Positions 18,807 to 29,114 of a DNA stretch of 64,000 bases are shown here, one piece after another. The stretch comes from an uncultured Bacteroidaceae bacterium (lineage in GTDB: Bacteria; Bacteroidota; Bacteroidia; Bacteroidales; Bacteroidaceae), in the NCBI GenBank assembly GCA_944320785.1, contig CALUIR010000002.1:62001-126000 (forward strand), read 5' to 3'. The position numbers and the translations under genes were made by a program. Position 1 is the stretch's first letter, and each line of letters starts with the position of its first letter. The notes under the pieces are model-generated. The model was not told where the DNA came from. It saw only the letters and a list, made by a program, of their open reading frames with translations, and did no database searches.

Positions 18807-19329
18807 ACAAGGAAAGGATGGTGTCAATCTTTATGTCTTTGCCGAATGCTTCCTTCCCGTTCAGTTCTTTCAGTTCAATCAGGAAGTTGACATAGATGTC
18901 TTTCGGGCGGAATTTCTTCACCAGGCGGCAGGCCGCTTCCATGGTGCCGCCGGTCGCCAGGAGGTCATCGTGGATAAGGACCACGTCGTTTTCGCTGATG
19001 GCATCCTTGTGTATCTGTATGGTATCGGTCCCGTACTCTTTCTGGTAGCTTTCTTCCAATGTTTCGGCGGGCAATTTGCCGGGTTTCCGAATGGGAACGA
19101 AGCCTGCATTCAGCCTTGTGGCGAGGATGGCGCCCATGATGAATCCTCTGGATTCAATGCCGACTACCTTCGTGATGCCTTTTCCTTTGTAGGTTTCATA
19201 CAGGATGTCGGACAGTTCTTTCAGGTCTTCCGGGCTTTTGAAAAGGGTGGTCACGTCTCTGAACAACACGCCGGGTATGGGGAAATCTTGAATGTTCCGG
19301 ATGTGTGATGCTAATGTTTCTTTGCTCAT
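18805..19329 (-). CDS. apt: Adenine phosphoribosyltransferase
   Basis: 174 residues. It converts adenine and PRPP to AMP in purine salvage. The PRPP-binding loop VVLIHDDLLATGGT (residues 116-129) and the type I PRTase core GIESRGFIMGA (residues 57-67) are present. It lies 44 nt after mnmG in the same run; the hairpin at 18759-18794 separates it from uvrC. Confidence 0.96.
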   Translation of the reverse strand: MSKETLASHIRNIQDFPIPGVLFRDVTTLFKSPEDLKELSDILYETYKGKGITKVVGIESRGFIMGAILATRLNAGFVPIRKPGKLPAETLEESYQKEYGTDTIQIHKDAISENDVVLIHDDLLATGGTMEAACRLVKKFRPKDIYVNFLIELKELNGKEAFGKDIKIDTILSL

Positions 19330-19373
19330 ATTGAATCGTTTAAAAGTTGTTTTAATTTCTGTTTCACGTGGAA

Positions 19374-21248
19374 CTATTTTCTTAGCAAGACCAGCAACAC
19401 GTTGATGTCGCTGGGGGAAACGCCGGGAATGCGGCTGGCTTGCGCTAACGTTTCCGGGTCTATCTTTTTCAGTTTTTGGCGGGCTTCGATGGAAAGGGAT
19501 TGCAGGTTGTCATAATCAAACTTCCCTTTTATCTTGATGGCTTCCAGACGATGGATTTTTTCCGCAATCAGTTTTTCTCTTTCAATGTAGCCGCTGTATT
19601 TGATTTGCACTTCGGCTGCTTCGATGATTTCATCTTTTCGGTTGGCAATCTGGCCTAATTCGTTTTGGAATGCCGGAATGTATGCGGCAATGTTCCGGAT
19701 GGTGATTTGAGGCCGGTTGATGATGTCAATCAATTTGCAGCCATGCTGGAGTGGGGTTGTCCCTAATTGCACCAATGCTTCGTTGATGCGTGGCGCTTTG
19801 ATGGAGAAATTCTGCGTGAAATGCAGGATGCGTTCCATCTCTTTTTTCTTTGAACAGAGCAAGCCGTACCGCTCTTTGCTGGCTAATCCGATGCGGTAGG
19901 AGCGTTCTGTCAGGCGCATGTCTGCATCGTCTTGCCGCAAGAGGATGCGGTATTCGGCGCGTGAGGTGAACATCCGGTACGGCTCGTCCACGCCTTTGGT
20001 CACCAAATCGTCGATTAAAACGCCGATATAGGCTTCGTCCCGGTGGAGGATGAAAGAAGGGCCGCCATGGCAATTGACGTGTGCGTTGATGCCGGCGATG
20101 ATGCCTTGCCCGGCGGCTTCTTCATACCCGGTGGTCCCGTTGACCTGTCCGGCAAAGAACAAGTTGCGGAGAATCTTCGATTCCAACGTGTGCCTTAGTT
20201 GCGTAGGGTCGAAATAGTCGTATTCGATAGCGTATCCGGGGCGGTAGATGGCAAGGTCTTTGAACGCGGGAATATGTTTCAATGCCCGGATTTGGATGTC
20301 GATGGGGAGCGAGGAGGAAAAGCCGTTCAGGTAAAGTTCCTGCGTGGTTTCGCCTTCCGGTTCCAGGAACAACTGGTGCTGCTCCTTGTCGGGGAACGTC
20401 ACAATCTTCGTCTCGATGCTCGGGCAATACCGTGGGCCGATGCTTTGGATTTGCCCGTTGTAGAGAGGGGAATCGGGAAGTCCTTCCCGTAAAACCTTAT
20501 GCACCTCTTCATTGGTGAAACAAGTCCAGCAGGGAAGTTGTTTCAGTTCCCGTTTCGGCATATCAAGGAACGAGAATTTGTGGAAGTCGTTTTCCCCGTT
20601 TTGTATTTCCATTTGGTCGAAATGCACGCTTCTTCCGTCGATGCGGACCGGCGTGCCTGTTTTCATCCTTCCGTAGTGGATGCCGTGTCGTGCGATGGAT
20701 TCGGTCAGATGCAGCGATGCCGGTTCTGAAACGCGGCCTCCTGCGATTTGGACTCTCCCGATGTGCATCAGCCCGTTCAGGAAGGTGCCTGCTGTCAGGA
20801 CGACGGCTTTTGCGTGGAAAGTGACATCCATCTGTGTCCTCACGCCGGTCACCGCGCCGTCTTTTGCGAGGATTTCATGCACCGTGTCCTGCCAGATGGA
20901 TAGGTTGGGGATGTTCTCCAGTATCTCCCTCCACGTCCAGATGAACTTGTTGCGGTCACATTGGGCGCGTGGGCTCCACATGGCCGGGCCTTTTGAACGG
21001 TTCAACATGCGGAATTGGATGGCGGTCTTGTCGGTGACGATGCCGGTATAGCCGCCCAAAGCATCGATTTCACGGACAATCTGCCCCTTTGCGATGCCTC
21101 CGATGGCCGGGTTGCAGCTCATTTGGGCTATTTTGTTCATGTCCATCGTGATCAGGCATGTCTTTGAGCCTAAACGGGCGGCGGCGGCAGCGGCTTCGCA
21201 TCCGGCATGCCCGGCGCCAATGACTATGATATCGAAATGAAATTCCAT
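19374..21248 (-). CDS. mnmG: tRNA uridine-34 modification enzyme MnmG (GidA)
   Basis: 624 residues, full length. With MnmE it installs the carboxymethylaminomethyl group at the wobble uridine of several tRNAs, using FAD. The dinucleotide-binding motif is VIGAGHAGCEAA (residues about 9-20). The conserved SCNPAIGGIAKG and the GQVNGTTGYEEAAGQG block are clear, and the C-terminal MnmE-binding helical domain is intact, ending ASRIPGVSPSDINVLLVLL. It follows ybeY by 23 nt. Confidence 0.97.
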   Translation of the reverse strand: MEFHFDIIVIGAGHAGCEAAAAAARLGSKTCLITMDMNKIAQMSCNPAIGGIAKGQIVREIDALGGYTGIVTDKTAIQFRMLNRSKGPAMWSPRAQCDRNKFIWTWREILENIPNLSIWQDTVHEILAKDGAVTGVRTQMDVTFHAKAVVLTAGTFLNGLMHIGRVQIAGGRVSEPASLHLTESIARHGIHYGRMKTGTPVRIDGRSVHFDQMEIQNGENDFHKFSFLDMPKRELKQLPCWTCFTNEEVHKVLREGLPDSPLYNGQIQSIGPRYCPSIETKIVTFPDKEQHQLFLEPEGETTQELYLNGFSSSLPIDIQIRALKHIPAFKDLAIYRPGYAIEYDYFDPTQLRHTLESKILRNLFFAGQVNGTTGYEEAAGQGIIAGINAHVNCHGGPSFILHRDEAYIGVLIDDLVTKGVDEPYRMFTSRAEYRILLRQDDADMRLTERSYRIGLASKERYGLLCSKKKEMERILHFTQNFSIKAPRINEALVQLGTTPLQHGCKLIDIINRPQITIRNIAAYIPAFQNELGQIANRKDEIIEAAEVQIKYSGYIEREKLIAEKIHRLEAIKIKGKFDYDNLQSLSIEARQKLKKIDPETLAQASRIPGVSPSDINVLLVLLRK

Positions 21249-21271
21249 TTGATGTTTCTTTGCTTTCCTTT

Positions 21272-21691
21272 CTATCGGCCGATGAGCGCCAGTGCTTTGT
21301 TCTCTGCTTGCTCCATGATTTCACGTTCGCCAGGGCCTTTGTCATCAATGCCGCACAGATGAAGGATGCCATGGATGATGACCCGGTGCAGTTCCCGTTC
21401 ATAGGATTGATGGTATTGCTCTGAATTGCTTTTCACCGTGTCAAGGCTGATGAAAATGTCGCCGGAGATGGTGTCGCCTTCATCGTAATCGAAGGTGATG
21501 ATGTCCGTATAATAATCGTGCTGCAAATACTGGCGGTTGACATCCAATATCTTTTCGTCAGAGCAGAATATGTAGGCGATGTCGCCGGTCTTCTTGTGGT
21601 GGGCTTGGGCCACTTGTTTGATCCAGGCGGATATTTCCCTCCTTTTTATCGCAGGCATTTTCACGCCGTCTGTTTGGTAACTGATAGCCAT
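21272..21691 (-). CDS. ybeY: Endoribonuclease YbeY
   Basis: 139 residues from the ATG at 21691; an upstream in-frame ATG (21763) would overlap the preceding gene and adds non-family sequence. YbeY is a metal-dependent RNase in 16S rRNA 3'-end maturation and ribosome quality control. The zinc motif reads HGILHLCGIDDKGPGE: the first two histidines are kept, while the third position (His in most YbeY) is not histidine. From memory this variant is usual in Bacteroidetes. Confidence 0.93.
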   Translation of the reverse strand: MAISYQTDGVKMPAIKRREISAWIKQVAQAHHKKTGDIAYIFCSDEKILDVNRQYLQHDYYTDIITFDYDEGDTISGDIFISLDTVKSNSEQYHQSYERELHRVIIHGILHLCGIDDKGPGEREIMEQAENKALALIGR

Positions 21692-21701
21692 AGCGGATGT
21701 A

Positions 21702-22937
21702 TTAATTGTAAAAGAATAGATAACAGATGAATATGGAGGCGATGATGCCGGCAAAATCGGCAATCAACCCGCATGGCACGGCATGCCGCGTTTTTCTTAT
21801 CCCCACGCTGCCGAAATATACGGCCAGAATGTAAAAGGTCGTGTCAGTGGAGCCTTGGAAAATGCAGGATAGCCGTCCCACGAATGAATCAGGGCCGTAG
21901 GTGTTCATCGCGTCAATCATCAGGCCGCGTGCGCCGCTGCCGCTCAGAGGTTTCATGAGCGCGGTGGGAAGCCCGCCCACGAAACTGCTGTCTAACCCAC
22001 ACAAGTTCACCAAATAGGCGATTCCATCGATGATAATGTCCATGGTGCCGGATGCCCGGAACACGCCAATGCCCACTAAGATGGCCACCAAATATGGGAT
22101 AATCCGGACGGCTGTGTTGAAGCCTTCTTTCGCGCCTTCCACGAAAGCCTCGTAAACGTTGATTTTCTTCCGTATCCCGGCCGTTATGAAAAGTATGATG
22201 ACCAGGAAAAGGAAGATGTTGGCGAACAGGCTGGAGTAGGTGTTCACATCGTCTTTGGGCAGGGTGCTGAAGAAATAGATGATGGCCGCGATGCATAGGC
22301 ATAAACTGCCGATGAAAGCGATAATTCTTAAATTCAGCAGTTGGATGCGCTGGTAGATGCTGACGGCGATGACGCCGGCCAAGGTGGAAAAGAAAGTGGC
22401 AATCAGGATGGGGATGAACACATCCGTAGGTTGCGCGGCGCCCAACTGCGCCCGATAGACCATGATGCTGATGGGAATCAGTGTCAGCCCGGAAGTGTTC
22501 AGCACAAGGAACATGATCATGGCGTTGCTGGCCGTGTCTTTTTGCTTGTTCAGTTGCTGGAGTTCTTCCATTGCTTTCAGGCCAATGGGCGTGGCGGCGT
22601 TGTCCAGTCCCAGCATGTTGGCAGAGATGTTCATGAAAATAGCCCCGGCGGCGGGATGCCCTTTGGGAATGTCCGGGAAGAATTTGCAGAATATCGGGCT
22701 GAGCCATCGGGAGAACGTGGCGATCAGCCCGCCTTTTTCCCCGATGTTCATGATGCCCAACCAGAGCGAAAGAACGCCGGTCAGCCCGATGGATATTTCA
22801 AATGCGGTCTTGGAGGAACTGAACGTGGAGTTCATGATTTCGGTGAACACCTGCGTGTCTCCCCCGAAGAGCAGCTTGCCGCCTGCCACGAGGAAGGCGA
22901 TGACGAAGAAGGAAATCCAAATGTAGTTCAGGACCAT
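21702..22937 (-). CDS. SpmA-SpmB-like two-gate membrane protein
   Basis: 411 residues from ATG 22937; an upstream ATG (22958) lies inside the -7 box and is rejected. It holds two nucleoside-recognition/Gate domains in tandem: residues about 35-200 with the SpmA-type NISANMLGLDNAATPIGLKAM, and residues about 250-411 with the SpmB-type RIIPYLVAILVGIGVFRASG and GSTDTTFYILAVYFGSVG. About eight to ten hydrophobic helices are visible. In Bacilli SpmA and SpmB act in spore-core dehydration; in non-sporulating Bacteroidetes the fused form has no assigned role. It heads the run into ybeY. Confidence 0.88.
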   Translation of the reverse strand: MVLNYIWISFFVIAFLVAGGKLLFGGDTQVFTEIMNSTFSSSKTAFEISIGLTGVLSLWLGIMNIGEKGGLIATFSRWLSPIFCKFFPDIPKGHPAAGAIFMNISANMLGLDNAATPIGLKAMEELQQLNKQKDTASNAMIMFLVLNTSGLTLIPISIMVYRAQLGAAQPTDVFIPILIATFFSTLAGVIAVSIYQRIQLLNLRIIAFIGSLCLCIAAIIYFFSTLPKDDVNTYSSLFANIFLFLVIILFITAGIRKKINVYEAFVEGAKEGFNTAVRIIPYLVAILVGIGVFRASGTMDIIIDGIAYLVNLCGLDSSFVGGLPTALMKPLSGSGARGLMIDAMNTYGPDSFVGRLSCIFQGSTDTTFYILAVYFGSVGIRKTRHAVPCGLIADFAGIIASIFICYLFFYN

Positions 22938-22955
22938 GATTCGACAATTTATTTG

Positions 22956-22994
22956 CAAAAATAAGCATTATGTTTTTAATAAGCTGTATTTTTG
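22956..22994. promoter_or_regulatory. Divergent -7 boxes, Gate protein and AlkD-like gene
   Basis: Minus-strand TATTTTTG at 22963-22956 and plus-strand TATTTTTG at 22987-22994 are 23 bp apart. Each covers an apparent upstream start codon, fixing the true starts at 22937 and 23016. Confidence 0.6.
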
Positions 22995-23015
22995 CATGAC
23001 ATAAAGGAGAAGGAC

Positions 23016-23726
23016 ATGTCGTTTGAAGAAATCGAGAGCGCATTGGCGGCTTGCATAAACCCTGTGAAGCGGGAGATTCTTCCCAAATTCTTTAAAACGG
23101 GAAAGGGGGAATACGGGGAAGGAGACCGCTTTTTGGGGATTGTCGTGCCGGATACCCGCCGGGTGGCACGGCAATACAAGGACGCTCCTTTCTCTGTGGT
23201 GGAGCAGTTGCTCGCTTCGCCTTGGCACGAATGCCGCTTGTGTGGCCTGCTGATTTTGGTGGAACGCTTCAAGAAAGCTGATGAACAGTGCCGGGAAAGC
23301 ATATATGAGGTGTACAAAGCGAACACGCAATATATCAACAATTGGGACTTGGTGGACCTGAGCGCTCCTTATATTGTGGGGGAATACTTGCTGGGCAAGC
23401 CCTGCGGGCAACTGTATGTTTGGGCGCAAAGCCCTTCGTTGTGGGAGCAGCGCATCGCCATCGTTGCCACGCATGCTTTCGTCCGGCGTTCGGATTTCAC
23501 CGATGCATGCGCTTTGTCGGAACGGTTGCTTTCTTCCAGGCACGACTTGATGCAGAAGGCGGTAGGCTGGACGTTGCGCGAAGTTGGCAAGCGGGACAAG
23601 GCGGTGTTGACGGCATTTTTGGACCGTTATGCCGCCATTATGCCGCGGACGATGCTGCGTTATTCCATCGAACGTTTCCCGGCATCGGAGCGGAAACATT
23701 ACATGGAGCAAAAGGGAAAACGATAA
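23016..23726 (+). CDS. AlkD-like DNA alkylation repair protein
   Basis: 236 residues built of HEAT-like helical repeats. Relatives of AlkD excise N3- and N7-alkylpurines without base flipping. The conserved start [18 protein letters not shown] and the motif [13 protein letters not shown] (whose Trp-Asp is the AlkD catalytic region) are present, as is the terminal [11 protein letters not shown] typical of the family. The ATG at 23016 follows a purine-rich AAAGGAGAAGG; the TTG at 22992 lies in the -7 box. ruvB starts 10 nt after the stop, so they are co-transcribed repair genes. Confidence 0.9.
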   Translation: MSFEEIESALAACINPVKREILPKFFKTGKGEYGEGDRFLGIVVPDTRRVARQYKDAPFSVVEQLLASPWHECRLCGLLILVERFKKADEQCRESIYEVYKANTQYINNWDLVDLSAPYIVGEYLLGKPCGQLYVWAQSPSLWEQRIAIVATHAFVRRSDFTDACALSERLLSSRHDLMQKAVGWTLREVGKRDKAVLTAFLDRYAAIMPRTMLRYSIERFPASERKHYMEQKGKR

Positions 23727-23736
23727 TAAAGAGACA

Positions 23737-24762
23737 ATGGCAGAAGAATTTAATATAAGGGACCACCCGTTGACGAGCCGCGAGAAGGATTACGAGAACG
23801 CCTTGCGTCCGCTGAATTTCGAGGATTTCAGCGGTCAGAAGAAGGTGGTGGACAATTTGCGTGTCTTTGTCCAAGCGGCGCGTTTGCGCGGGGAAGCCTT
23901 GGACCATACGCTTCTTCACGGTCCTCCGGGGCTGGGGAAAACCACGTTGTCCAACATCATTGCCAATGAATTGGGCGTGGGCTTCAAAATCACGTCCGGC
24001 CCTGTCTTGGACAAGCCGGGCGATTTGGCGGGCGTGCTGACCAGCCTGGAGCCGAACGACGTGCTTTTCATTGACGAGATACACCGCCTTTCGCCCATTG
24101 TGGAGGAGTATTTGTACTCGGCAATGGAAGACTACCGCATTGACATCATGATAGACAAAGGCCCTTCTGCGCGCAGCATCCAGATTGATTTGAACCCGTT
24201 TACTTTGGTCGGAGCCACGACGCGCAGCGGTTTGTTGACTGCGCCTTTGCGGGCAAGGTTCGGCATCAACCTCCATTTGGAGTATTATGATGCGGAAGTG
24301 TTGTCGTCCATCATCCTTCGTTCGGCAGGCATCTTGGGCATCCGATGCTCTCAGGAAGCGGCAGGGGAGATTGCTTCCCGCAGCAGGGGAACGCCGCGTG
24401 TGGCGAATGCTTTGCTGCGCCGTGTGCGTGATTTTGCCCAAGTGAAAGGGTCGGGTGCCATTGATGTCGGCATTGCCCGCTTTGCTTTGGAGGCATTGAA
24501 CATCGACAAGTACGGGTTGGACCAGATTGACAACAAGATACTTTGCACGATTATCGACAAGTTCAAGGGCGGCCCGGTGGGATTGACCACCATTGCCACG
24601 GCGTTGGGCGAGGATCCCGGAACGCTGGAAGAGGTCTATGAGCCGTTTCTGATAAAGGAAGGGTTCATCAAGCGCACGCCCCGTGGACGGGAAGTGACGG
24701 ACTTGGCTTACCGGCATCTTGGCAAAAGCCGGTATGACGAGCAGCCCACGTTGTTTGGCTGA
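23737..24762 (+). CDS. ruvB: Holliday junction helicase RuvB
   Basis: 342 residues from the ATG at 23737, 10 nt after the AlkD-like stop; the open frame upstream overlaps that gene and is not family sequence. RuvB is the AAA+ motor that drives branch migration with RuvA. Walker A is GPPGLGKTT (62-70), Walker B ends DEIH (113-116), and sensor [19 protein letters not shown] is clear. The C-terminal winged helix ends with [18 protein letters not shown]. ruvA is not in the window. Confidence 0.97.
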   Translation: MAEEFNIRDHPLTSREKDYENALRPLNFEDFSGQKKVVDNLRVFVQAARLRGEALDHTLLHGPPGLGKTTLSNIIANELGVGFKITSGPVLDKPGDLAGVLTSLEPNDVLFIDEIHRLSPIVEEYLYSAMEDYRIDIMIDKGPSARSIQIDLNPFTLVGATTRSGLLTAPLRARFGINLHLEYYDAEVLSSIILRSAGILGIRCSQEAAGEIASRSRGTPRVANALLRRVRDFAQVKGSGAIDVGIARFALEALNIDKYGLDQIDNKILCTIIDKFKGGPVGLTTIATALGEDPGTLEEVYEPFLIKEGFIKRTPRGREVTDLAYRHLGKSRYDEQPTLFG

Positions 24763-24795
24763 CAGCAGAAAGGAAGGAGGGAAAGGAGTTCAGGC

Positions 24796-26241
24796 ATGGT
24801 TAGTTTGAAGTCGCTGGCAAAGGAAACGGCCATCTACGGGATGAGCAGCATCGTGGGGAAGTTCCTCAATTATCTGTTGGTCCCTTTGTACACGATGGCC
24901 CTTCCGGCCTCATCGGGCGGGTATGGGGTCATTACCAACATGTATGCCATCACGGCATTGTTGCTGGTGTTGTTGACGTATGGCATGGAAACCGGTTTCT
25001 TTCGTTTCGCCAACAAAGAGGATGAGAAGCCGGATACAGTCTATTCTACGGTGCTGGCCTCCGTGGGGTTTACTTCTGTTTTATTCGTGGCGTTGTGCCT
25101 GTGCTTCCTGAAGCCTTTGTCGTCCTTCATGGGCTATGGGGAGCATCCTTGGTATTTGGGCATGATGGTGATGGTGGTGGCGATGGATGCGTTCCAAGCG
25201 ATTCCTTTCGCTTATCTGCGCTATAAGAAGCGGGCTTTACGTTTCGCGGCCCTGAAGTTGCTTTTCATCGTGTTGAACATCGCTTTGAACTTGGTTTATT
25301 TTGTGGCTTTGGAAGGGCGGGACGTGGGGGCGACGTTTGCCATCAACCTCGTGTGTACGTCGGTGGTCATGCTGTGCTTGGTGCCGGAGTTGCGCGGGTT
25401 TTCCTATTGTTTCGACAAAGCATTGTTGCGCAGGATGTTGTCTTATTCGTTCCCCATTCTGATATTGGGCATTGCGGGCATCTTGAACCAAGTGGCCGAC
25501 AAGATTATTTTCCCCTTTGTGTATCCGGGCAGTGCAGATGAAGCCCATGTGCAGTTGGGCATTTATGGCGCGGCGAGCAAGATAGCCATGATAATGGCGA
25601 TGCTGACGCAGGCGTTCCGTTTTGCCTATGAACCCTTTGTGTTCGGCTCGGCGCGGGAAAAAAACAGCCGCGAGATGTATGCCAACGTCATGAAATTCTT
25701 TGTGATATTCACATTGCTGGCCTACCTTGCCGTGATGTTTTATTTGGATGTCCTCCGTTATGTGCTGGGGAGTGATTATTGGGTCGGTTTGCGTGTGGTG
25801 CCGGTTGTCATGGCGGCGGAGATATTCATGGGCATCTATTTCAACCTTTCCTTTTGGTACAAATTGATTGACGAGACCCGTTGGGGCGCTTATTTCTCAT
25901 TGGCGGGCTGCGCGGTGATTGTCTTGATGAACGTGTTCCTGATACCTGCCTGGGGATATATGGCTTGCGCGTGGGCGGGCTTTGCAGGCTATGGCGTGGC
26001 GATGCTGTTGTCTTACTTCGTCGGGCAGAAGAAATACCCCATCCGTTATGATTTGCGGCGGATAGGCAGCTATGTCCTGTTGGCAGCTGTCCTGTATGTG
26101 CCGGCCATGTATGTGCCGATTGGGAACCTGTGGTGGCGGATGGTTTTCCGCACGGTGCTGTTGCTGGTTTTTGTGGCTTACATTGTGAAGCGCGACCTCC
26201 CGCTGAAGCATATCCCGTTCTTGAAGCGTTTTGCGCGGTGA
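24796..26241 (+). CDS. Polysaccharide flippase (Wzx/MOP superfamily)
   Basis: 481 residues with about fourteen hydrophobic helices. The start MVSLKSLAKETAIYGMSSIVGKF and the paired amphipathic repeats match the oligosaccharide-exporter branch of the MOP superfamily, which flips lipid-linked glycans across the inner membrane. It lies 33 nt after ruvB, a linkage I recall from other Bacteroidales, and away from any glycosyltransferase cluster, so its substrate is unknown. A strong bidirectional terminator follows. Confidence 0.88.
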   Translation: MVSLKSLAKETAIYGMSSIVGKFLNYLLVPLYTMALPASSGGYGVITNMYAITALLLVLLTYGMETGFFRFANKEDEKPDTVYSTVLASVGFTSVLFVALCLCFLKPLSSFMGYGEHPWYLGMMVMVVAMDAFQAIPFAYLRYKKRALRFAALKLLFIVLNIALNLVYFVALEGRDVGATFAINLVCTSVVMLCLVPELRGFSYCFDKALLRRMLSYSFPILILGIAGILNQVADKIIFPFVYPGSADEAHVQLGIYGAASKIAMIMAMLTQAFRFAYEPFVFGSAREKNSREMYANVMKFFVIFTLLAYLAVMFYLDVLRYVLGSDYWVGLRVVPVVMAAEIFMGIYFNLSFWYKLIDETRWGAYFSLAGCAVIVLMNVFLIPAWGYMACAWAGFAGYGVAMLLSYFVGQKKYPIRYDLRRIGSYVLLAAVLYVPAMYVPIGNLWWRMVFRTVLLLVFVAYIVKRDLPLKHIPFLKRFAR

Positions 26242-26309
26242 TGTCCCCTCGCTTCTTTCTGTCAACGGACGTTTAGTCCTGCTGGACTTCGGTTTATGCG
26301 GGCAAATAA

Positions 26310-26343
26310 CAAAAGAGGATGCCTGGAAAGGCATCCTCTTTTG
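26310..26343. terminator. Bidirectional terminator, flippase / frdB
   Basis: CAAAAGAGGATGCC and GGCATCCTCTTTTG form a perfect 14-bp stem with a 6-nt loop between two converging genes. Confidence 0.85.
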
Positions 26344-26368
26344 CAAGTATCGCGTGCGGTTCAGCGCG

Positions 26369-27124
26369 TCAGTCTTTCAGCTTGGCGCGGATGAAGTCGC
26401 GGTTCAGGCGTGCGATGTTGGTGATGGAAACGCACTTGGGGCATTCAGCCTCGCAGGCTCTTGTATTGGTACAGTTCCCGAATCCTAACTCGTCCATCTT
26501 CGACAACATGGCTTTGGCTCGTTTCAATGCTTCCGGCTTTCCTTGCGGCAGGAGATTCAGCTGGCTCACCTTTGCCGAAACAAACAGCATGGCCGAGCCG
26601 TTCTTGCAAGCCGCCACGCACGCGCCGCAGCCGATGCACGATGCGGCATCCATGGCTTCGTCTGCAATGGGTTTGGGAATCAGGATGGCATTTGCGTCCT
26701 GCGGTGCGCCGGTGCGCACGCTCACATATCCGCCTGCTTGCATGATTTTATCGAATGCGCTGCGGTCCACCATCAAATCTTTGATGACAGGGAAGCCTGC
26801 CGAACGCCAAGGCTCCACGGTGATGGTGTCGCCATCTTGGAAGCGGCGCATGTAGATTTGGCAGGTGGTTGCGCCTGTTGCCGGTCCGTGCGGGTGCCCG
26901 TTGATGTAGAGTGAACACATTCCGCAGATGCCTTCGCGGCAATCGTGGTCGAAAACAACCGGCTCTTTCCCCTCGCTGATGAGTTGTTCATTCAGTATGT
27001 CTAGCATTTCCAGGAAAGAAGTGTCGCCGGGTATGTCTTTCATCTGGAAAGTATCAAAGTGTCCTTTTTCCTTCGGACCGTTCTGACGCCAAATTTTCAG
27101 CGTAAATGATATGTTCTTATCCAT
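26369..27124 (-). CDS. frdB: Fumarate reductase / succinate dehydrogenase iron-sulfur subunit
   Basis: 251 residues. It carries electrons between the flavoprotein and the membrane quinone site. The 2Fe-2S ligands are in CREGICGMC (C62, C67, C70) with C88. The 4Fe-4S and 3Fe-4S ligands are C163-xx-C166-xx-C169-xxx-C173, then C218, C224 and C228. The ATG overlaps the frdA stop by one base (TAATG). In Bacteroidales this enzyme runs as a menaquinol:fumarate reductase and ends the succinate pathway. Confidence 0.95.
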   Translation of the reverse strand: MDKNISFTLKIWRQNGPKEKGHFDTFQMKDIPGDTSFLEMLDILNEQLISEGKEPVVFDHDCREGICGMCSLYINGHPHGPATGATTCQIYMRRFQDGDTITVEPWRSAGFPVIKDLMVDRSAFDKIMQAGGYVSVRTGAPQDANAILIPKPIADEAMDAASCIGCGACVAACKNGSAMLFVSAKVSQLNLLPQGKPEALKRAKAMLSKMDELGFGNCTNTRACEAECPKCVSITNIARLNRDFIRAKLKD

Positions 27125-29103
27125 TATGATTTGTAATTTCTTGTTTGTACTTTGATTGCTTCATAAACCAGCGGTTCCTTGTAGAGGACGGGTGCTTTCT
27201 CGTCCGTGCCTTGGTATTCCCAGCACGATACGTAGAAATAGTTCTCGTCGTCGCGTTTGGCTTCGCCTTCTTCCGTCTGGTATTCCTCGCGGAAATGCCC
27301 GCCGCATGATTCGTTACGGTTCAGTGCATCGTAGGCAATCAACTCGCCCATGGTGATGAAGTCATTCAAGCGGATGGCCTTGTCTAGCTCTACGTTCATG
27401 CCTTCCTTGCTGCCGGGGATGAACAAGTTCGTCTCGAATTCCTTGCGGATTTCCTTCAGTTTGGCCAATCCTTCTTTCAGGCCTTTCTCTGTGCGTCCCA
27501 TGCCGACGTATTCCCACATGATGTGTCCCAGTTTCTTATGGATGGAGTCCACCGATTCTTTGCCGTGGATGTTCATCAGGTGGTTGATTTTGTCCTGCAC
27601 GGCTTTCTCTGCTTCGGCGAATTCCGGCAAGTCTGTGGAGAAGCGCGGCACGGTGATTTGGTCGGCCAGATAGTTCTGGATGGTGTAAGGCAGCACGAAA
27701 TAGCCGTCGGCCAAGCCTTGCATCAGGGCGGAAGCCCCCAAGCGGTTGGCGCCGTGGTCGGAGAAGTTGCATTCGCCGATGGCAAACAATCCTTTGATGG
27801 TGGTTTGCAGTTCGTAGTCCACCCAGATGCCGCCCATCGTGTAATGGATAGCCGGGTAAATCATCATCGGGTTGTAGTATTTCACGCCATTGATTTCGTT
27901 GGCCAGTTCGCCGGGGTTCACGTCCGTGATTTCCTCGTACATGTCGAAGAGGTTGCCGTAGCGTTGGCGCACCACGTCGATGCCCAGGCGTTCGATGCTT
28001 TCAGAGAAGTCGAGGAACACAGCTAAACCGGTGTTGTTCACGCCGAAACCATGGTCGCAACGTTCCTTGGCGGCACGGCTGGCCACATCGCGCGGCACCA
28101 GGTTGCCGAAGGCAGGATAGCGGCGTTCCAAATAGTAATCGCGGTCTTCTTCCGGGATATCGCTGCCTTTCTTTGTGCCTGCTTGCAGGGCTTTTGCGTC
28201 TTCTATTTTCTTCGGCACCCAGATGCGTCCGTCGTTGCGCAAGGATTCTGACATCAAAGTCAACTTCGACTGTTTGTCGCCGTGAACCGGGATGCAGGTC
28301 GGATGTATCTGCACGTAGGCCGGATTGGCGAACAAAGCTCCTTTGCGGTAGCAGGCCATGGCAGCCGAACAGTTGCAGGCCATGGCGTTGGTGGAAAGGA
28401 AGTAGGTGTTCCCGTAACCGCCCGTGGCGATGACCACAGCATGTGCGGCGAAGCGTTCCAGCTTGCCTGTCACGAGGTTCTTTGCGATGATGCCCCGCGC
28501 ACGTCCGTCGATGATGACGATATCCTGCATTTCATAGCGTGTGTAGAGCTTCACGGTTCCTTCCTGCACTTGGCGGCTCAGGGCGGAATATGCGCCTAAA
28601 AGCAGCTGTTGCCCTGTTTGCCCTTTGGCATAGAACGTGCGCGACACTTGTGCGCCGCCGAAAGAGCGGTTGGCCAGCAAGCCTCCGTATTCGCGGGCGA
28701 ACGGCACGCCTTGCGCTACACATTGGTCAATGATGTTGTTGGATACTTCAGCCAGGCGGTACACATTGGCTTCGCGTGCGCGGTAGTCGCCGCCTTTCAC
28801 GGTGTCATAAAACAGGCGGTAAACGGAGTCGCCGTCGTTCTGGTAGTTCTTGGCTGCGTTGATGCCGCCTTGCGCAGCGATGGAGTGTGCGCGGCGCGGG
28901 GAATCTTGTATGCAGAAGTTCAGCACCCTGAACCCCATTTCACCCAAGGATGCGGCGGCAGATGCGCCTGCCAGTCCCGTTCCTACCACGATGATGTCCA
29001 AACGCCGTTTGTTGGCGGGGTTCACTAATTTCTGATGGGCTTTGTAGTTCGTCCATTTTTCAGCCACCGGTCCTTCCGGTATTTTTGAATCTATCTTAAC
29101 CAT
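27124..29103 (-). CDS. frdA: Fumarate reductase / succinate dehydrogenase flavoprotein
   Basis: 659 residues. It interconverts fumarate and succinate with covalent FAD. The dinucleotide fold is [12 protein letters not shown] (residues 39-50), and the FAD-linking histidine lies in [10 protein letters not shown] (H73). Substrate-site blocks include HPTCIP and a long helical C-terminus. The length and the linkage to a five-helix cytochrome b match the Bacteroidetes/Wolinella-like type. It lies 11 nt after the cytochrome gene. Confidence 0.96.
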   Translation of the reverse strand: MVKIDSKIPEGPVAEKWTNYKAHQKLVNPANKRRLDIIVVGTGLAGASAAASLGEMGFRVLNFCIQDSPRRAHSIAAQGGINAAKNYQNDGDSVYRLFYDTVKGGDYRAREANVYRLAEVSNNIIDQCVAQGVPFAREYGGLLANRSFGGAQVSRTFYAKGQTGQQLLLGAYSALSRQVQEGTVKLYTRYEMQDIVIIDGRARGIIAKNLVTGKLERFAAHAVVIATGGYGNTYFLSTNAMACNCSAAMACYRKGALFANPAYVQIHPTCIPVHGDKQSKLTLMSESLRNDGRIWVPKKIEDAKALQAGTKKGSDIPEEDRDYYLERRYPAFGNLVPRDVASRAAKERCDHGFGVNNTGLAVFLDFSESIERLGIDVVRQRYGNLFDMYEEITDVNPGELANEINGVKYYNPMMIYPAIHYTMGGIWVDYELQTTIKGLFAIGECNFSDHGANRLGASALMQGLADGYFVLPYTIQNYLADQITVPRFSTDLPEFAEAEKAVQDKINHLMNIHGKESVDSIHKKLGHIMWEYVGMGRTEKGLKEGLAKLKEIRKEFETNLFIPGSKEGMNVELDKAIRLNDFITMGELIAYDALNRNESCGGHFREEYQTEEGEAKRDDENYFYVSCWEYQGTDEKAPVLYKEPLVYEAIKVQTRNYKS

Positions 29104-29114
29104 TTTCTTCGTCT

